From positions 1 through 64,000 of the forward strand of contig JAFIGT010000032.1 of assembly GCA_017849585.1 (NCBI GenBank): DNA of 64,000 nt. Direction: 5' to 3'. Within the stretch, counting starts at the first letter, position 1; each line of letters opens with the position of its first letter. The translations under genes were made by a program, and so were the position numbers. The notes under the pieces are model-generated. The model saw nothing but the letters and a program-made list of their open reading frames with translations. It was not told the origin of the DNA and ran no database searches. Source of the stretch: Verrucomicrobium sp. GTDB lineage: Bacteria; Verrucomicrobiota; Verrucomicrobiia; Methylacidiphilales; UBA1321. This document shows positions 26,078 to 34,983 of this stretch, piece by piece.

Positions 26078-27682
26078 TTACAAGTCACCACAGAAAGCGA
26101 CTTCGAGGCCGAGTGCTTTCATTGCGGCGGCTTTGGCATAGAGGCCCTTCTTGGCCGATGCCTTGTCTGGCGCGTAAACCACCTGAATGTGATTTGACTT
26201 GTGCCGCGCCATCATCTGGTCGCGAGTGATTCCTTGCAGCACGGCATGCATGATCGGCCATTGCGAGGTGGTCAGATTCCAACGGTCCTGAGTTTCCGCT
26301 TTGGGCAGGGTGACCGATTCGGCCAGGCCGGTGTCGAATTTTAATTTTCCATCGGCCACATACACGCGGCTCCAAACCACCCAACCGGGTTTGCTGATGC
26401 CCTTGATCGTGCCGCCACCGAGGCGGAAGTACATGGCAGGTTGCCGTTCGCTGGTGACGCCTTTGTACCCACCAATGAGATGGGCCGGAGGTACTGCGCC
26501 GGAAATCTCGAACACCCAGATATACTCATCGAGCTTGTCGCTGGTGTACTGACGCGCCCAGCGGAGATCGTGCAGCGTGTTTTCCGGAGCGAAACCGAGT
26601 TCGCGCCAGAGCTTATAGGTGACGAGGCCGTCGAAGCCGGCGCACTCGTCGACTTCGTTGAAGTGCGGGAGCGCTTCTCCTTTGAAGAGTTCCTTGCCGG
26701 TGACTTCATGATAGACCGGCGGACGATCCACATTGTTGAGCAAGCCTTCGACGAGGTCGGATGCAGGGAGCAGATCTTTCAAGCCTTGCTGATACTGAAT
26801 GCCGATGGCCGAGCAGCCGAATTCATCTGCGATGCGGACTGCGGCAATGTAGGTCTTGCACTGGAGCAGAACCTGATTTTTTGTCAGGTCATTTTCCTCG
26901 CTGGAACCGAATTGGAATTGGACACCCTTTTTCACGAGCCAGTCAAAAACAGCCTTGGCGTCCTTGTCGCTGACGGTGAGAGTCTTCGCGTAGAGTGCGG
27001 ATTGGCTCAAGCGCTCCTTGAACACGCCCGTCGGGTGGAGAAGTTCGTCCGGGATGATGGCATTGAACATGCCCATGCAGCCTTCGTCGAACACGCCCAT
27101 GATCGCTTTTTTGCTCTGCAGTTTTTCGGCAAACTTCACACCGATTTTTTCTGCGGCAGAAGGAACCTTGGCTTTCTTGTACGGCGTGATGTGCTTTTCC
27201 GGATGGGTGACTTCACCCTTGGTCAGCCAGTTGCGCAGTCCCTTGAGGAACGCGCTGTCGGTGAAATCTTCGCTCCAGAGCGTGCTGTATTTCACTCCGG
27301 CTTTCGTCATGGAGCCATTGAGATTGAGCATGCCGACGAGTCCCGGCCAGGTGCCGCTCCAGTTGGCGACGGTGAGGATCGGTCCGCGATGAGTGATGAG
27401 ACCAGCCAGAACGTGGTGGCTATATTGCCAGACGGACTCGGCTACGATAAGCGGAGCGTCCTTCGGGATCGATTCAAACACTTCCATGCCGTACTTCTGG
27501 CTGTCGATGAAGCCGTGCTTTTTCACGGGGTCATAGGGATGACCACGTTTGACTTTGTAGCCTTCGCGCTCAATGGCGGCTGTGAGTTGCTTTTCCATGG
27601 CCGCCTGCGCGTCCTGACACTTTTGATTGGCCGAGAGGCGCAGGTCGCCGCTGGCGATGAGGATGATGGGTTGTTTTTTCAT
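26078..27682 (-). CDS. L-fucose isomerase-like sugar isomerase
   Basis: 534 residues from the ATG at 27682; a 24-codon extension to 27754 would cover the operators and is rejected. The protein resembles the L-fucose/L-arabinose isomerase superfamily, which interconverts aldoses and ketoses with Mn(II) in the cytoplasm. Supporting segments are the Rossmann-like start (QPIILIASGDLRLSANQ), VAESVWQYSHHVLAG, the VANWSGTWPGLVGMLNLNG segment and the C-terminal part with IGGYKGVTSERQ and WPIMHAVL. The catalytic residues could not be assigned with confidence. It is divergent from a LacI regulator, with two operators between them, so it is probably sugar-induced. The true substrate may be fucose, another deoxysugar or a pentose. 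Confidence 0.7.
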   Translation of the reverse strand: MKKQPIILIASGDLRLSANQKCQDAQAAMEKQLTAAIEREGYKVKRGHPYDPVKKHGFIDSQKYGMEVFESIPKDAPLIVAESVWQYSHHVLAGLITHRGPILTVANWSGTWPGLVGMLNLNGSMTKAGVKYSTLWSEDFTDSAFLKGLRNWLTKGEVTHPEKHITPYKKAKVPSAAEKIGVKFAEKLQSKKAIMGVFDEGCMGMFNAIIPDELLHPTGVFKERLSQSALYAKTLTVSDKDAKAVFDWLVKKGVQFQFGSSEENDLTKNQVLLQCKTYIAAVRIADEFGCSAIGIQYQQGLKDLLPASDLVEGLLNNVDRPPVYHEVTGKELFKGEALPHFNEVDECAGFDGLVTYKLWRELGFAPENTLHDLRWARQYTSDKLDEYIWVFEISGAVPPAHLIGGYKGVTSERQPAMYFRLGGGTIKGISKPGWVVWSRVYVADGKLKFDTGLAESVTLPKAETQDRWNLTTSQWPIMHAVLQGITRDQMMARHKSNHIQVVYAPDKASAKKGLYAKAAAMKALGLEVAFCGDL

Positions 27683-27717
27683 AAAGAATAATGAGGGATG
27701 GGATTTGGGATATGGTG

Positions 27718-27735
27718 ATCTGACACGTGTCAGAT
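27718..27735. promoter_or_regulatory. Perfect 18-bp palindromic operator, isomerase side
   Basis: ATCTGACACGTGTCAGAT is a perfect palindrome with a central CG, the layout of LacI-family operators. It lies between the isomerase start (27682) and the LacI gene (27812), so the LacI protein is the obvious candidate binder. Confidence 0.7.
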
Positions 27736-27747
27736 TGCAATATTTAT

Positions 27748-27761
27748 CTGGCACCTGTCAG
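27748..27761. promoter_or_regulatory. Second, imperfect operator copy
   Basis: CTGGCACCTGTCAG resembles the core CTGACACGTGTCAG of the upstream palindrome with two changes. Centres are 28 bp apart, about 2.7 helical turns. It lies 50 bases before the LacI start and may mediate autoregulation. Confidence 0.55.
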
Positions 27762-27811
27762 GCCGGAGCCTTATGCTCTCCGCCAAGACGGATGAAAAAC
27801 CGGAGTTCTAC

Positions 27812-28843
27812 ATGGTGAGAATGAGTGATATTGCACGGCGGTGCGGCATTTCCCGCGCCACGGTTTCGGCTGTGCTGAATAATCATCATGAAAAACTCGG
27901 CATCAAACCGGAGACGGCCGAGAAGGTGCGTGCGACTGCGGAGAAGATGGGCTATTTCCGCAATGAAATGGCGGTCGCAATCAAGACGGGGCAGAATGCT
28001 GTGATTGGCTGCATCACCGTGGGATTGAGTTCGGAATGGATCGCGCGCGCGGTGACCGGACTGTTGCAGACCGGTCAGGACGAAGGCTATTTGATCAAGA
28101 TTGTGAATCTGGAAACCTCCGATGGCGTGTTGGATGCCTTGCGCCGTCTGGTGCGCCAGCGCATGGCGGGAATTTTTTGCTGCAATGTGAACGTCAATGT
28201 GGCTACGGGGCGCGCCTTTCGCGAGCTGTGCGCGCGGTACGAAATGCCGGTGGTCGGGGTTAACTGCAGCGAATCGATTGGGGGCGGCCACTTCCGTTCC
28301 GATGATTTGCAGGGGATGGAACTTGCCGTGGGCCATTTGTGGAAACTGGGCCACCGTCACATTGCGCATTTGACTGGTGATCCTGAGTCGATGACCGGAC
28401 CGCTGCGTCGCGACGGCTTTTTGCAAGCGGTGCAACGCCGGGGTGCTTCGGTTCCGTCGAGTTGGGTCGTGATGGGTTCCTATGATCCCGATATTGCCGA
28501 AGGCTTGGCAGAGCGGTTGCTGAAACGCTCGAAGAATTTGCCGACGGCTATTTTGTGTGCGAATGACGAGGTGGCTGTCGTGACGCTTCGGGCCGCCCGT
28601 AAGCTAGGGTTGCGTGTGCCGCAGGATCTCTCCGTCATTGGCTATTCCGATATGAAATCGGCGCAGTTGGCCGATCCACCTTTGACGACCATTCGTCAGC
28701 CGTTCGAAAAAATGGGAGCACGAGGCGCGACCGTGTTGCTGGATCTGATCCGCAAGCAATCCAAGAAAATCCCGGATGTGGAATGGCTCCCGACGAAGCT
28801 GGTGGTACGCGCCTCGACGGCAGCGCCTAAGAATGAAATCTAA
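27812..28843 (+). CDS. LacI-family transcriptional regulator
   Basis: 343 residues from the ATG at 27812, chosen because GGAG lies 6 bases upstream and the protein then begins MVRMSDIARRCGISRATVSA, the normal LacI N-terminus. An ATG at 27773 adds 13 residues. The helix-turn-helix occupies about 3-24 and the hinge ends near residue 57. The rest is a periplasmic-binding-protein-like sensor with AILCANDEVAVVTLRAARKLG and DLSVIGYSDM. It is probably a repressor of the divergent isomerase gene, controlled by a sugar. The two operators upstream are the likely targets. Confidence 0.92.
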   Translation: MVRMSDIARRCGISRATVSAVLNNHHEKLGIKPETAEKVRATAEKMGYFRNEMAVAIKTGQNAVIGCITVGLSSEWIARAVTGLLQTGQDEGYLIKIVNLETSDGVLDALRRLVRQRMAGIFCCNVNVNVATGRAFRELCARYEMPVVGVNCSESIGGGHFRSDDLQGMELAVGHLWKLGHRHIAHLTGDPESMTGPLRRDGFLQAVQRRGASVPSSWVVMGSYDPDIAEGLAERLLKRSKNLPTAILCANDEVAVVTLRAARKLGLRVPQDLSVIGYSDMKSAQLADPPLTTIRQPFEKMGARGATVLLDLIRKQSKKIPDVEWLPTKLVVRASTAAPKNEI

Positions 28844-28870
28844 AATTCAGATGCGATTGGTTGTGGGATC

Positions 28871-29233
28871 TTACAATTTAAAATACCGATTTATGATAGA
28901 CGATCGTTCGTGCTGTAGCTTTCGCAGCAGAGACTCTTTTTGTTCCGTCGTCTTTTGTGTTGTAGTGATTTGAATGTGCCAATCTACGCGTCTTAGCAGT
29001 TCAGTTCCTTTATTGCGAAGCCAAGCATTTCTGCTCGGAGTTTCTAGCTTAATAATGTCATGCAGCTTGGCCCATTCTTTGCAGTCCGTTTTTTTCGGTA
29101 TTCTCCATTTATGTGATAATTCCCACAAGGAACCGCCGCATGAGTGACATCGCAAGTTGGTTCTAAGCCCTCCGGCGGCCACGGCTCGCTTGGATGTGCG
29201 GCATTTAACGCAGATATAAGTGCGATTTGACAT
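28871..29233 (-). CDS. Small zinc-ribbon protein, unknown
   Basis: 120 residues. A zinc-ribbon-like N-terminus has CVKC at 8-11 and CHSC at about 29-32, followed by a basic, helical remainder rich in Lys, Arg and Thr. It begins 18 bases after the hldD stop on the same strand, so it may share that transcript. Base composition is noticeably more AT-rich than hldD, which suggests separate or recent origin. No known function. The paired CxxC motifs are the main support for reality. Confidence 0.6.
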   Translation of the reverse strand: MSNRTYICVKCRTSKRAVAAGGLRTNLRCHSCGGSLWELSHKWRIPKKTDCKEWAKLHDIIKLETPSRNAWLRNKGTELLRRVDWHIQITTTQKTTEQKESLLRKLQHERSSIINRYFKL

Positions 29234-29251
29234 AAACGTTAGTAAATGCGT

Positions 29252-30217
29252 TTACACCAGTTCCAAATAGCTCTTCACGTAATCGCGGACGCCTTCTTCG
29301 ACGGTGGCAAATGGGGCTTCGTAACCGGCCGCCTGTAGCTTGTTTGCGTCGGCCTGGGTGAAATACTGGTACTTGCCCTTCAGAATGTCGGGCATCTCGA
29401 TAAAACGGATATCCGGCTTGCGATCCATCGCTGCGAAGAGCGCGTTGGCGAGATCAATCCATGTGCGGGCCTGCCCGGCGCCGCAATTGAACAGGCCGCT
29501 CTCGGCTGTATCGAGCGCAAAGAAAAGCGTCACGTTGACCGCGTCGCGGACGTAGACGAAATCGCGTTTTTGTTCACCGTCCTTGAAGTCCGGGCGGTGG
29601 GACTTGAAAAGTTCGATGTAGCCGTGCTGCTTGATCTGGTGATAGGCCTTGTGCACGAGTGAACGCATATCGGCCTTGTGATCTTCGTAGGGGCCGTAAA
29701 CATTGAAATATTTCAGGCCGACAATCTTGTCGAGCAGGCTGTGCTTGAGCGCCCAGAGGTCGAACATGTGCTTGGAATAACCGTACATGTTGAGCGGGGT
29801 CAGCTTTTCCAGCAAGGAATCGTCGTCACTGTAGCCCAGTGCACCATCGCCATAGGTGGCGGCGCTGGAGGCGTAGACGAAACGGATGCCATGGGCGAGG
29901 CTCCATTCGCAGAGCGTGCGCGTGTAGCGGTAATTATTCTCCAGGAGATAATCGGCGTTCTTTTCCGTGGTCGCGCTGCACGCGCCGAGATGAATGCACG
30001 CCTTGGTGCCGAGACTCTTCCCGTCCGCGATCAATTCGAGGAATTGAGCGGGAGAGAGGATGTCCTCGTATTCGAGGCCGCGCAGGTTTTTCCATTTTTC
30101 ATCCGAACCGAGGGAGTCGACAAGAAGTAGATCGGAGTGGCCGCGTTGGTTGAGGGCGGCAACGACATTGCGTCCGATAAAGCCGGCAGCGCCGGTTACG
30201 ACAATTGGCTGACTCAT
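29252..30217 (-). CDS. hldD: ADP-L-glycero-D-manno-heptose-6-epimerase
   Basis: 321 residues. HldD converts ADP-D-glycero- to ADP-L-glycero-D-manno-heptose, the donor for the LPS inner core, in the cytoplasm. The NAD(P)-binding start VTGAAGFIGRNVV, the catalytic YGYSKHMFD (YxxxK), YASSAATYG and the segment VGLKYFNVYGPYEDHK are all HldD-like. It lies 4 bases after hldC, in one transcript. The length equals the family's usual 310-330. This supports an LPS-bearing outer membrane in the organism. Confidence 0.95.
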   Translation of the reverse strand: MSQPIVVTGAAGFIGRNVVAALNQRGHSDLLLVDSLGSDEKWKNLRGLEYEDILSPAQFLELIADGKSLGTKACIHLGACSATTEKNADYLLENNYRYTRTLCEWSLAHGIRFVYASSAATYGDGALGYSDDDSLLEKLTPLNMYGYSKHMFDLWALKHSLLDKIVGLKYFNVYGPYEDHKADMRSLVHKAYHQIKQHGYIELFKSHRPDFKDGEQKRDFVYVRDAVNVTLFFALDTAESGLFNCGAGQARTWIDLANALFAAMDRKPDIRFIEMPDILKGKYQYFTQADANKLQAAGYEAPFATVEEGVRDYVKSYLELV

Positions 30218-30221
30218 AGAA

Positions 30222-30731
30222 TTATTTTTTCTCTCCGTAGACTTTCAGGACGCGTTCGATCGTGCCCGTGGTAGAGCGGCCTTCCACCATCTCGGCCAGA
30301 ACCACGTGACCGCCGTGAGCTTCGACAACGTCGCGACCGCTGACGTAGTGAGCCCAGTCTTTGCCCTTGACGAGCACTTGCGGAAGGATCTTCGCGATCA
30401 AATCCTTGGGCTCATCTTCATCGAACAAAACGACGGCATCGACGGATTCCAGAGACGCCATGACGAACGCGCGATCGTCCTCGGGATTGATTGGGCGATT
30501 CTCGCCCTTGTTGCGTTTGACCGAGGCATCGCTATTGAGGCCCACGCAGAGCGCGTCGCCCTGGTTGCGGGCGAAATTCAAATAGGTGACATGTCCGCGA
30601 TGGAGAATGTCGAAACAACCGTTGGTGAAGACGAGCTTCTTGCCAGCGGTATGCAATTGATCGCGAAAGGAACGCGCCTGTTCGGCGGTCATGATTTTGG
30701 CGGTGGGATTAAGCATGAGTGTGAAAGGCAT
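30222..30731 (-). CDS. hldC: D-glycero-beta-D-manno-heptose 1-phosphate adenylyltransferase (HldC-type)
   Basis: 169 residues; internal ATGs at 30716 and 30692 are alternative starts. The protein carries the nucleotidyltransferase core only: VFTNGCFDILHRGHVTYL with the HxGH motif, GLNSDASVKRNKG, and the TTGTIERVLK C-terminus. In Escherichia coli this is the C-terminal half of the bifunctional HldE kinase/adenylyltransferase, but here the kinase is separate and not in the window. It makes the ADP-heptose that hldD epimerises next. Upstream is the AraC-type gene on the same strand, 57 bases away. Confidence 0.9.
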   Translation of the reverse strand: MPFTLMLNPTAKIMTAEQARSFRDQLHTAGKKLVFTNGCFDILHRGHVTYLNFARNQGDALCVGLNSDASVKRNKGENRPINPEDDRAFVMASLESVDAVVLFDEDEPKDLIAKILPQVLVKGKDWAHYVSGRDVVEAHGGHVVLAEMVEGRSTTGTIERVLKVYGEKK

Positions 30732-30787
30732 AGGATAGCATTATCAGGCCGATTTGTGAAAAGACATTTTCAGTTGTTTGGGGCAGA

Positions 30788-31684
30788 TCAGCCATTGCTT
30801 CGGTAGGCGCGGGGCGTTTGCCCGGTTTGCTGATGGAAGAAACGGGTGAAATAGCTCGGATCGCGAAAACCGGCAGCCTGACTGATTTCGGCGATATTCA
30901 GTGAGCTGTTGGTCAGCAGATCCTGAGCACGGAGTAAGCGATGTTTGTTAATGTAGGGGAGGAGGGGACTGCCCGTGGTTTTGCGAAAAAGCTGAGAGAG
31001 GTAGTCGACGTTGCACTGTAATTGTTTGGCCAGCCAGGCGACGGATAAATCCGGATTGGGCAACTGCCGCATAATCATTAATCGCGCTTGAGAGATTTTG
31101 AAAGGCTCCGGAGCTTGTGGCTCGCTCCATCCTTCGAGAGACTTGAGGAGTAGGGTGAAGTGGGCGAGCAGAAGGCCTTTCAGCCCGAGGGAGCGCGCAT
31201 CATTGTGTAGGTGATAAAGATGGCAAGCTTCGTCCAGGGTCGAACGCAGCGGGGTACCCATTGTGGCGTGCAAATTGGTTGCGATTCGGCCATGGGGCCG
31301 TCCGCGTGGTTGCTCGTCAGCGAGGTGGCAGGATACGTCCTGACCGCCGTACATGAAGACAAGGTTGTAGAAAGGACCGCGCCAAGGTCGCACGCGCTCA
31401 TAGTGCGGTATGCCGCGCGGAACAATGCAGAGCGACCCAGCGCCAACGCGGAATTTTTCCTCGGGAAATTCAAAGACGGTTTCACCCGAAAGCTGCAGAA
31501 AAAGCTCGGGATTGAGATGGAAATGTTTGCCCGGAATAAGGCGCATCATCCCGCGCTGCCGTGCGATGTGGATGGGAATGCGACCCCGGTCGATTTTTCG
31601 CATCCAGTCCATCAGGACCGCTTTAATGAGGCGGCGCAATGAGGGTTCATTTCGAACGTGATCTGGTGAAGGAATGGATATCAC
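30788..31684 (-). CDS. AraC-family transcriptional regulator
   Basis: 298 residues. The N-terminal half is a cupin-like sensor (PELFLQLSGETVFEF and IVPRGIPHYERV). The C-terminal AraC domain has two helix-turn-helix units: LSVAWLAKQLQCNVDYLSQL followed by LNIAEISQAAGFRDPSYFTRF and the closing TGQTPRAYR. It is divergent from thuA and the Gfo/Idh/MocA gene, 97 bp away, so it probably activates them in response to a carbohydrate. Such regulator-oxidoreductase pairs are common in Verrucomicrobia. The inducer is unknown. Confidence 0.92.
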   Translation of the reverse strand: MISIPSPDHVRNEPSLRRLIKAVLMDWMRKIDRGRIPIHIARQRGMMRLIPGKHFHLNPELFLQLSGETVFEFPEEKFRVGAGSLCIVPRGIPHYERVRPWRGPFYNLVFMYGGQDVSCHLADEQPRGRPHGRIATNLHATMGTPLRSTLDEACHLYHLHNDARSLGLKGLLLAHFTLLLKSLEGWSEPQAPEPFKISQARLMIMRQLPNPDLSVAWLAKQLQCNVDYLSQLFRKTTGSPLLPYINKHRLLRAQDLLTNSSLNIAEISQAAGFRDPSYFTRFFHQQTGQTPRAYRSNG

Positions 31685-31760
31685 GGAAAAATCCTATTTT
31701 TCTGATCCATTGTCCAAGGAATCGCGATTGCTAGCAAGGGAATTATTCATACAGTAGGGA

Positions 31761-31777
31761 TTATCAATCACTGATAA
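31761..31777. promoter_or_regulatory. Inverted repeat directly upstream of thuA
   Basis: TTATCA (31761-31766) and TGATAA (31772-31777) flank five bases and end four bases before the thuA ATG. It could be an operator or a leader hairpin that masks the start. AraC proteins usually bind direct repeats, so the binder is uncertain. Confidence 0.35.
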
Positions 31778-31781
31778 ATCC

Positions 31782-32516
31782 ATGAACGATCCTATTCAGG
31801 TAACAGTTTGGAACGAATTCCGTCACGAGAAAACAAATGAAAAAGTCCGGAAAATCTATCCGGACGGCATGCATGCGACCATTGCTGAATTCCTCGGAAG
31901 GCAGTCGGATCTAGCGGTTCGCACCGCCACTCTGGATGAGCCAGAGCATGGTCTGACTCAGGAGGTTTTGGATAAAACCGATGTGCTGACTTGGTGGGGG
32001 CACATGGCACATCGCGAGGTGAAGGATGAGATCGTTGAGCGTGTGCAGAAGCGCGTCTTGGAGGGCATGGGCCTGATCGTTTTGCACTCGGGCCATTACT
32101 CGAAAATCTTCAAACGCATGTTGGGAACAACCTGTTCCTTGAAATGGCGCGAATCAACGGACAAGGAGCGATTCTGGAACGTCATGCCTTCTCATCCAAT
32201 TGCTGCGGGTATCGGCGATTATTTCGAAATTCCGCGTGAGGAAATGTATGGCGAACCCTTCGGCATTCCCACGCCGGACGAGTTGATTTTCATTTCGTGG
32301 TTTACAGGGGGCGAGGTCTTTCGTAGCGGGGCAACCTGGACGCGGGGGCATGGCCGCATCTTTTACTTCCGCCCCGGACATGAAACTTATCCGACCTATC
32401 ACCAAAAGGAAGTGCAGCAGGTGATCACGAATGCGGTGCGTTGGGCGAAGCCGACTGTTTGCATTCCCGATATCTGTCCGAAGACGAAACCGATTGAATT
32501 TCTTCCCGCGGAATAA
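31782..32516 (+). CDS. ThuA-domain protein
   Basis: 244 residues. The ThuA family has a class I glutamine-amidotransferase-like fold and is tied to sugar use (trehalose utilisation in rhizobia). Family features are [36 protein letters not shown] and the C-terminal [20 protein letters not shown]. There is no evident catalytic Cys triad of true amidotransferases. The stop overlaps the start of the oxidoreductase gene by one base (TAATG), so both products likely act together. Recent work links ThuA and Gfo/Idh/MocA proteins to 3-keto-sugar chemistry, but the substrate here is unproven. Confidence 0.85.
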   Translation: MNDPIQVTVWNEFRHEKTNEKVRKIYPDGMHATIAEFLGRQSDLAVRTATLDEPEHGLTQEVLDKTDVLTWWGHMAHREVKDEIVERVQKRVLEGMGLIVLHSGHYSKIFKRMLGTTCSLKWRESTDKERFWNVMPSHPIAAGIGDYFEIPREEMYGEPFGIPTPDELIFISWFTGGEVFRSGATWTRGHGRIFYFRPGHETYPTYHQKEVQQVITNAVRWAKPTVCIPDICPKTKPIEFLPAE

Positions 32517-33571
32517 TGGATTCTACGAACATGAAAAAACTTCGAGTTGGCATCGTCGGCCTCGGCATGGGACGTGGTCATATTACGGGCTATCAAACCC
32601 ATCCCGAGGCAGAAGTGGTGGCGATAGCAGATAGCGATCCGGTGCGGTTGGCAAAAGTTGGGGACGAATTCAACGTGCTGCAGCGCTATACGGTGGCAGA
32701 GGATATGATCCGCAAGGAGAAGCTCGATGTGGTGAGCATCTGCACTCCGAACAAATACCATAAGCCGTTGACCATTCTTGCGCTCAAGGAAGGGGCTCAC
32801 GTGCTTTGCGAGAAGCCGATGGCCATGAATGCCCGCGAGGCGCGGGAGATGCTGGCGCAGGCGAAGAAGTCGAAGCGCCGGATCATGATCAATTTTTCCT
32901 ACCGCTTCAATGACCAGAGTTTTTCGTTAAAGAAGCAGGTGGAAGCGGGAGTTCTTGGCGAGGTTTATTTCGGTCGCACTGTCTGGCATCGCCGACGCGG
33001 TCTTCCGGGTTTTGGCGGCTGGTTTGGTATCAAGGAATTTTCCGGCGGTGGTCCGTTGATTGATCTAGGCGTGCATCGTTTGGATCTGGCTTTATGGCTG
33101 ATGGGTTACCCGAAGCCGACCTGGGTGATGGGGTCCGCATATGATCCGATTGCCAGCGAATTGGCGAAGAAGAGCGGAAAGCGATTCGATGTCGAAGACC
33201 TCGCTGCCGGCATGATCAAATTCGAGAACGGTGCGACCTTAATTCTGGAAGCCTCATGGGCTACGAATCAAAAGCATAATGAGTTCATGCAGACGATTCT
33301 CATGGGCACGAAGGGCGGTCTTACCCAGCAGAATATAAACGAGAAATATGATTTCGAGGCAGAGTTGCACGTGGAGCGCGAGGGCTGTCAGTTTGACATG
33401 AAGCTGCATCCTCCCGTCCCGGCGGCCAAGGGTTCGATGTATCATTTCATCGACTCGATCCTGGCCGACAAGCCCCATATGGCCAGCGGCGAGGAAGGTC
33501 TGATCGTAATGGAAATTCTCGATGCGATCTATGAGAGTGCTCAAAAAGGCGCTCCCATTAAGTTGCGTTGA
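32516..33571 (+). CDS. Gfo/Idh/MocA-family NAD(P)-dependent sugar oxidoreductase
   Basis: 351 residues; ATG at 32516 overlaps the thuA stop, and MKKLRVGIVGLGMGRGHI at 32531 is an equally good internal start. The N-terminal Rossmann fold (VGIVGLGMGRGH) is followed by HVLCEKPMAMNAREA, which holds the catalytic EKP. The C-terminal domain has GGGPLIDLGVHRLDLALWLMG with the conserved GxxxDxGxH. It oxidises or reduces a sugar or inositol hydroxyl, typically at C3. It forms a two-gene unit with thuA under the AraC-type regulator. Substrate is unknown. Confidence 0.93.
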   Translation: MDSTNMKKLRVGIVGLGMGRGHITGYQTHPEAEVVAIADSDPVRLAKVGDEFNVLQRYTVAEDMIRKEKLDVVSICTPNKYHKPLTILALKEGAHVLCEKPMAMNAREAREMLAQAKKSKRRIMINFSYRFNDQSFSLKKQVEAGVLGEVYFGRTVWHRRRGLPGFGGWFGIKEFSGGGPLIDLGVHRLDLALWLMGYPKPTWVMGSAYDPIASELAKKSGKRFDVEDLAAGMIKFENGATLILEASWATNQKHNEFMQTILMGTKGGLTQQNINEKYDFEAELHVEREGCQFDMKLHPPVPAAKGSMYHFIDSILADKPHMASGEEGLIVMEILDAIYESAQKGAPIKLR

Positions 33572-33591
33572 GAAGGGAATGGCTTCCCGCC

Positions 33592-34473
33592 TCACGCCGT
33601 CGCGTAGCGTTTCTTTTTGATAACGCCATCCAGCTTCGGCGGGGGTTGGAAGGCAGGGCTGCTGAGGCGGTCGGACTGCTTGCCGGTCTCGACTTCTTCC
33701 AGCAAGTCGGCCACGCTGCCGAGCACGCGCGTTGGTTGGTACACGTAATCGGCCAGGTCTCCAAGGGCGGTGGATCCGGTGAGCACGAGGTAGGCCTGGA
33801 TGCCAATTTCCACGGCGCCACGAATATCGGTTTCCATCGTATCGCCCACCATGATCACATCCCGCGCCTGGGAATAGGAGGCCATCAGCCGTCGTTGCGC
33901 GCGGGTGAACATATAGGGATTCGGTTTGCCGAGATAATAGGGGCGCTGACCGGTACTGGTCTGGAGGAAGGCGGCGAGAGCGCCGGCTCCCGGCCGGGTT
34001 TTGTTGCCGCCGGAGGGACACCAGCAATCGGGATTGGTCACGACAAGGCGCGCTCCGCGCTCGATCAATTCATGTGCTTTCGCGATCTTGTCCATGGACG
34101 GACTGCCTTCGCCGACCACGACATAATGTGGCGAGATGGAGTCGTTCGGGATCTTTGCCTCCTGCAGTGCGGAAATCAGGCCGCCTTCGCCGAGGACATA
34201 TGCCGTGCAATTGGGATGGGTTTCGCGCAGGAACTCGGCGGTATTAATCGCTGATGTATAGAAGTGGCGCGGATGTAGATTTTTGAAGCCCAGATGCTTT
34301 AGCTTCACGGCGAGATCTTCCGCCGTTGGCATGGAGTTGTTCGTGAGGAATAGAAACGGAATATCTTTTTTCTGGAAGAGTTCAATCAGACGTTCTGCGC
34401 CGGGAATGACATGATCGTCACGGTAAATGACGCCATCCATATCGAGAAGAAACGCATTTTGATTAGTGATCAT
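33592..34473 (-). CDS. HAD-superfamily IIA phosphatase (NagD-like)
   Basis: 293 residues. The HAD nucleophile motif is FLLDMDGVIYRDD (D11 and D13), motif II is FLFLTNNS, and the Mg-binding motif IV is MVGDTMETDI (about residue 213). A large cap with GKPNPYMF separates them, which is the class IIA (NagD/4-nitrophenylphosphatase) layout. It dephosphorylates small metabolites such as nucleotides or sugar phosphates. It converges on the oxidoreductase gene (20 bases between stops) and is upstream of nothing on its own strand except a 95-bp gap from msrB. Substrate is unknown. Confidence 0.9.
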   Translation of the reverse strand: MITNQNAFLLDMDGVIYRDDHVIPGAERLIELFQKKDIPFLFLTNNSMPTAEDLAVKLKHLGFKNLHPRHFYTSAINTAEFLRETHPNCTAYVLGEGGLISALQEAKIPNDSISPHYVVVGEGSPSMDKIAKAHELIERGARLVVTNPDCWCPSGGNKTRPGAGALAAFLQTSTGQRPYYLGKPNPYMFTRAQRRLMASYSQARDVIMVGDTMETDIRGAVEIGIQAYLVLTGSTALGDLADYVYQPTRVLGSVADLLEEVETGKQSDRLSSPAFQPPPKLDGVIKKKRYATA

Positions 34474-34568
34474 AGGGATACACTTAATCTAGCAGAAAGC
34501 CGGTTCGGCGCGAATGCGAAAAAGACGTGATTGCTACCGCGAGGGCAATGCTACCACGATGGGCAGAA

Positions 34569-34973
34569 TTACTTTTCGTCCGGCGTAAAGACCAATGAAG
34601 CGGAATTCAGGCAATGCCGCTCTCCGGTGGGAGGCGGACCGTCGGGAAACACGTGTCCGAGGTGCGCTTCGCAACGGGCGCAGACAATCTCCGATCGTTC
34701 CATGCCGTGACTGTTATCCATTGCCACAATGATGTGGCTGGGGTCGATGGGCTGGAAAAAGCTTGGCCAGCCGGTGCCGGAATCGAATTTTGCATCGGCA
34801 CTAAACAGAGGCAGTCCACAGCAGACACAGCTATAAACTCCGGGCTTTTTGTGGTCGTAAAAAACTCCGCAAAAGGGATGCTCGGTTCCTTTTCGGCGCG
34901 TGATTTCGTACTGCTCCGGTGTGAGTTGGGCACGCCATTCGGCGTCCGTTTTGGTGATCTTCTCAATAGTCAT
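34569..34973 (-). CDS. msrB: Peptide methionine-R-sulfoxide reductase MsrB
   Basis: 134 residues from the ATG at 34973; a longer frame from 35012 overlaps msrA and lacks support. MsrB reduces methionine-R-sulfoxide in proteins. The zinc-binding CVCC and CARC pairs, the [11 protein letters not shown] motif and the catalytic Cys in [11 protein letters not shown] are all present. It lies 10 bases after msrA on the same strand, so the two stereospecific reductases are co-expressed. Length is standard for a single-domain MsrB. Confidence 0.95.
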   Translation of the reverse strand: MTIEKITKTDAEWRAQLTPEQYEITRRKGTEHPFCGVFYDHKKPGVYSCVCCGLPLFSADAKFDSGTGWPSFFQPIDPSHIIVAMDNSHGMERSEIVCARCEAHLGHVFPDGPPPTGERHCLNSASLVFTPDEK

Positions 34974-34983
34974 GGGAATGTGT

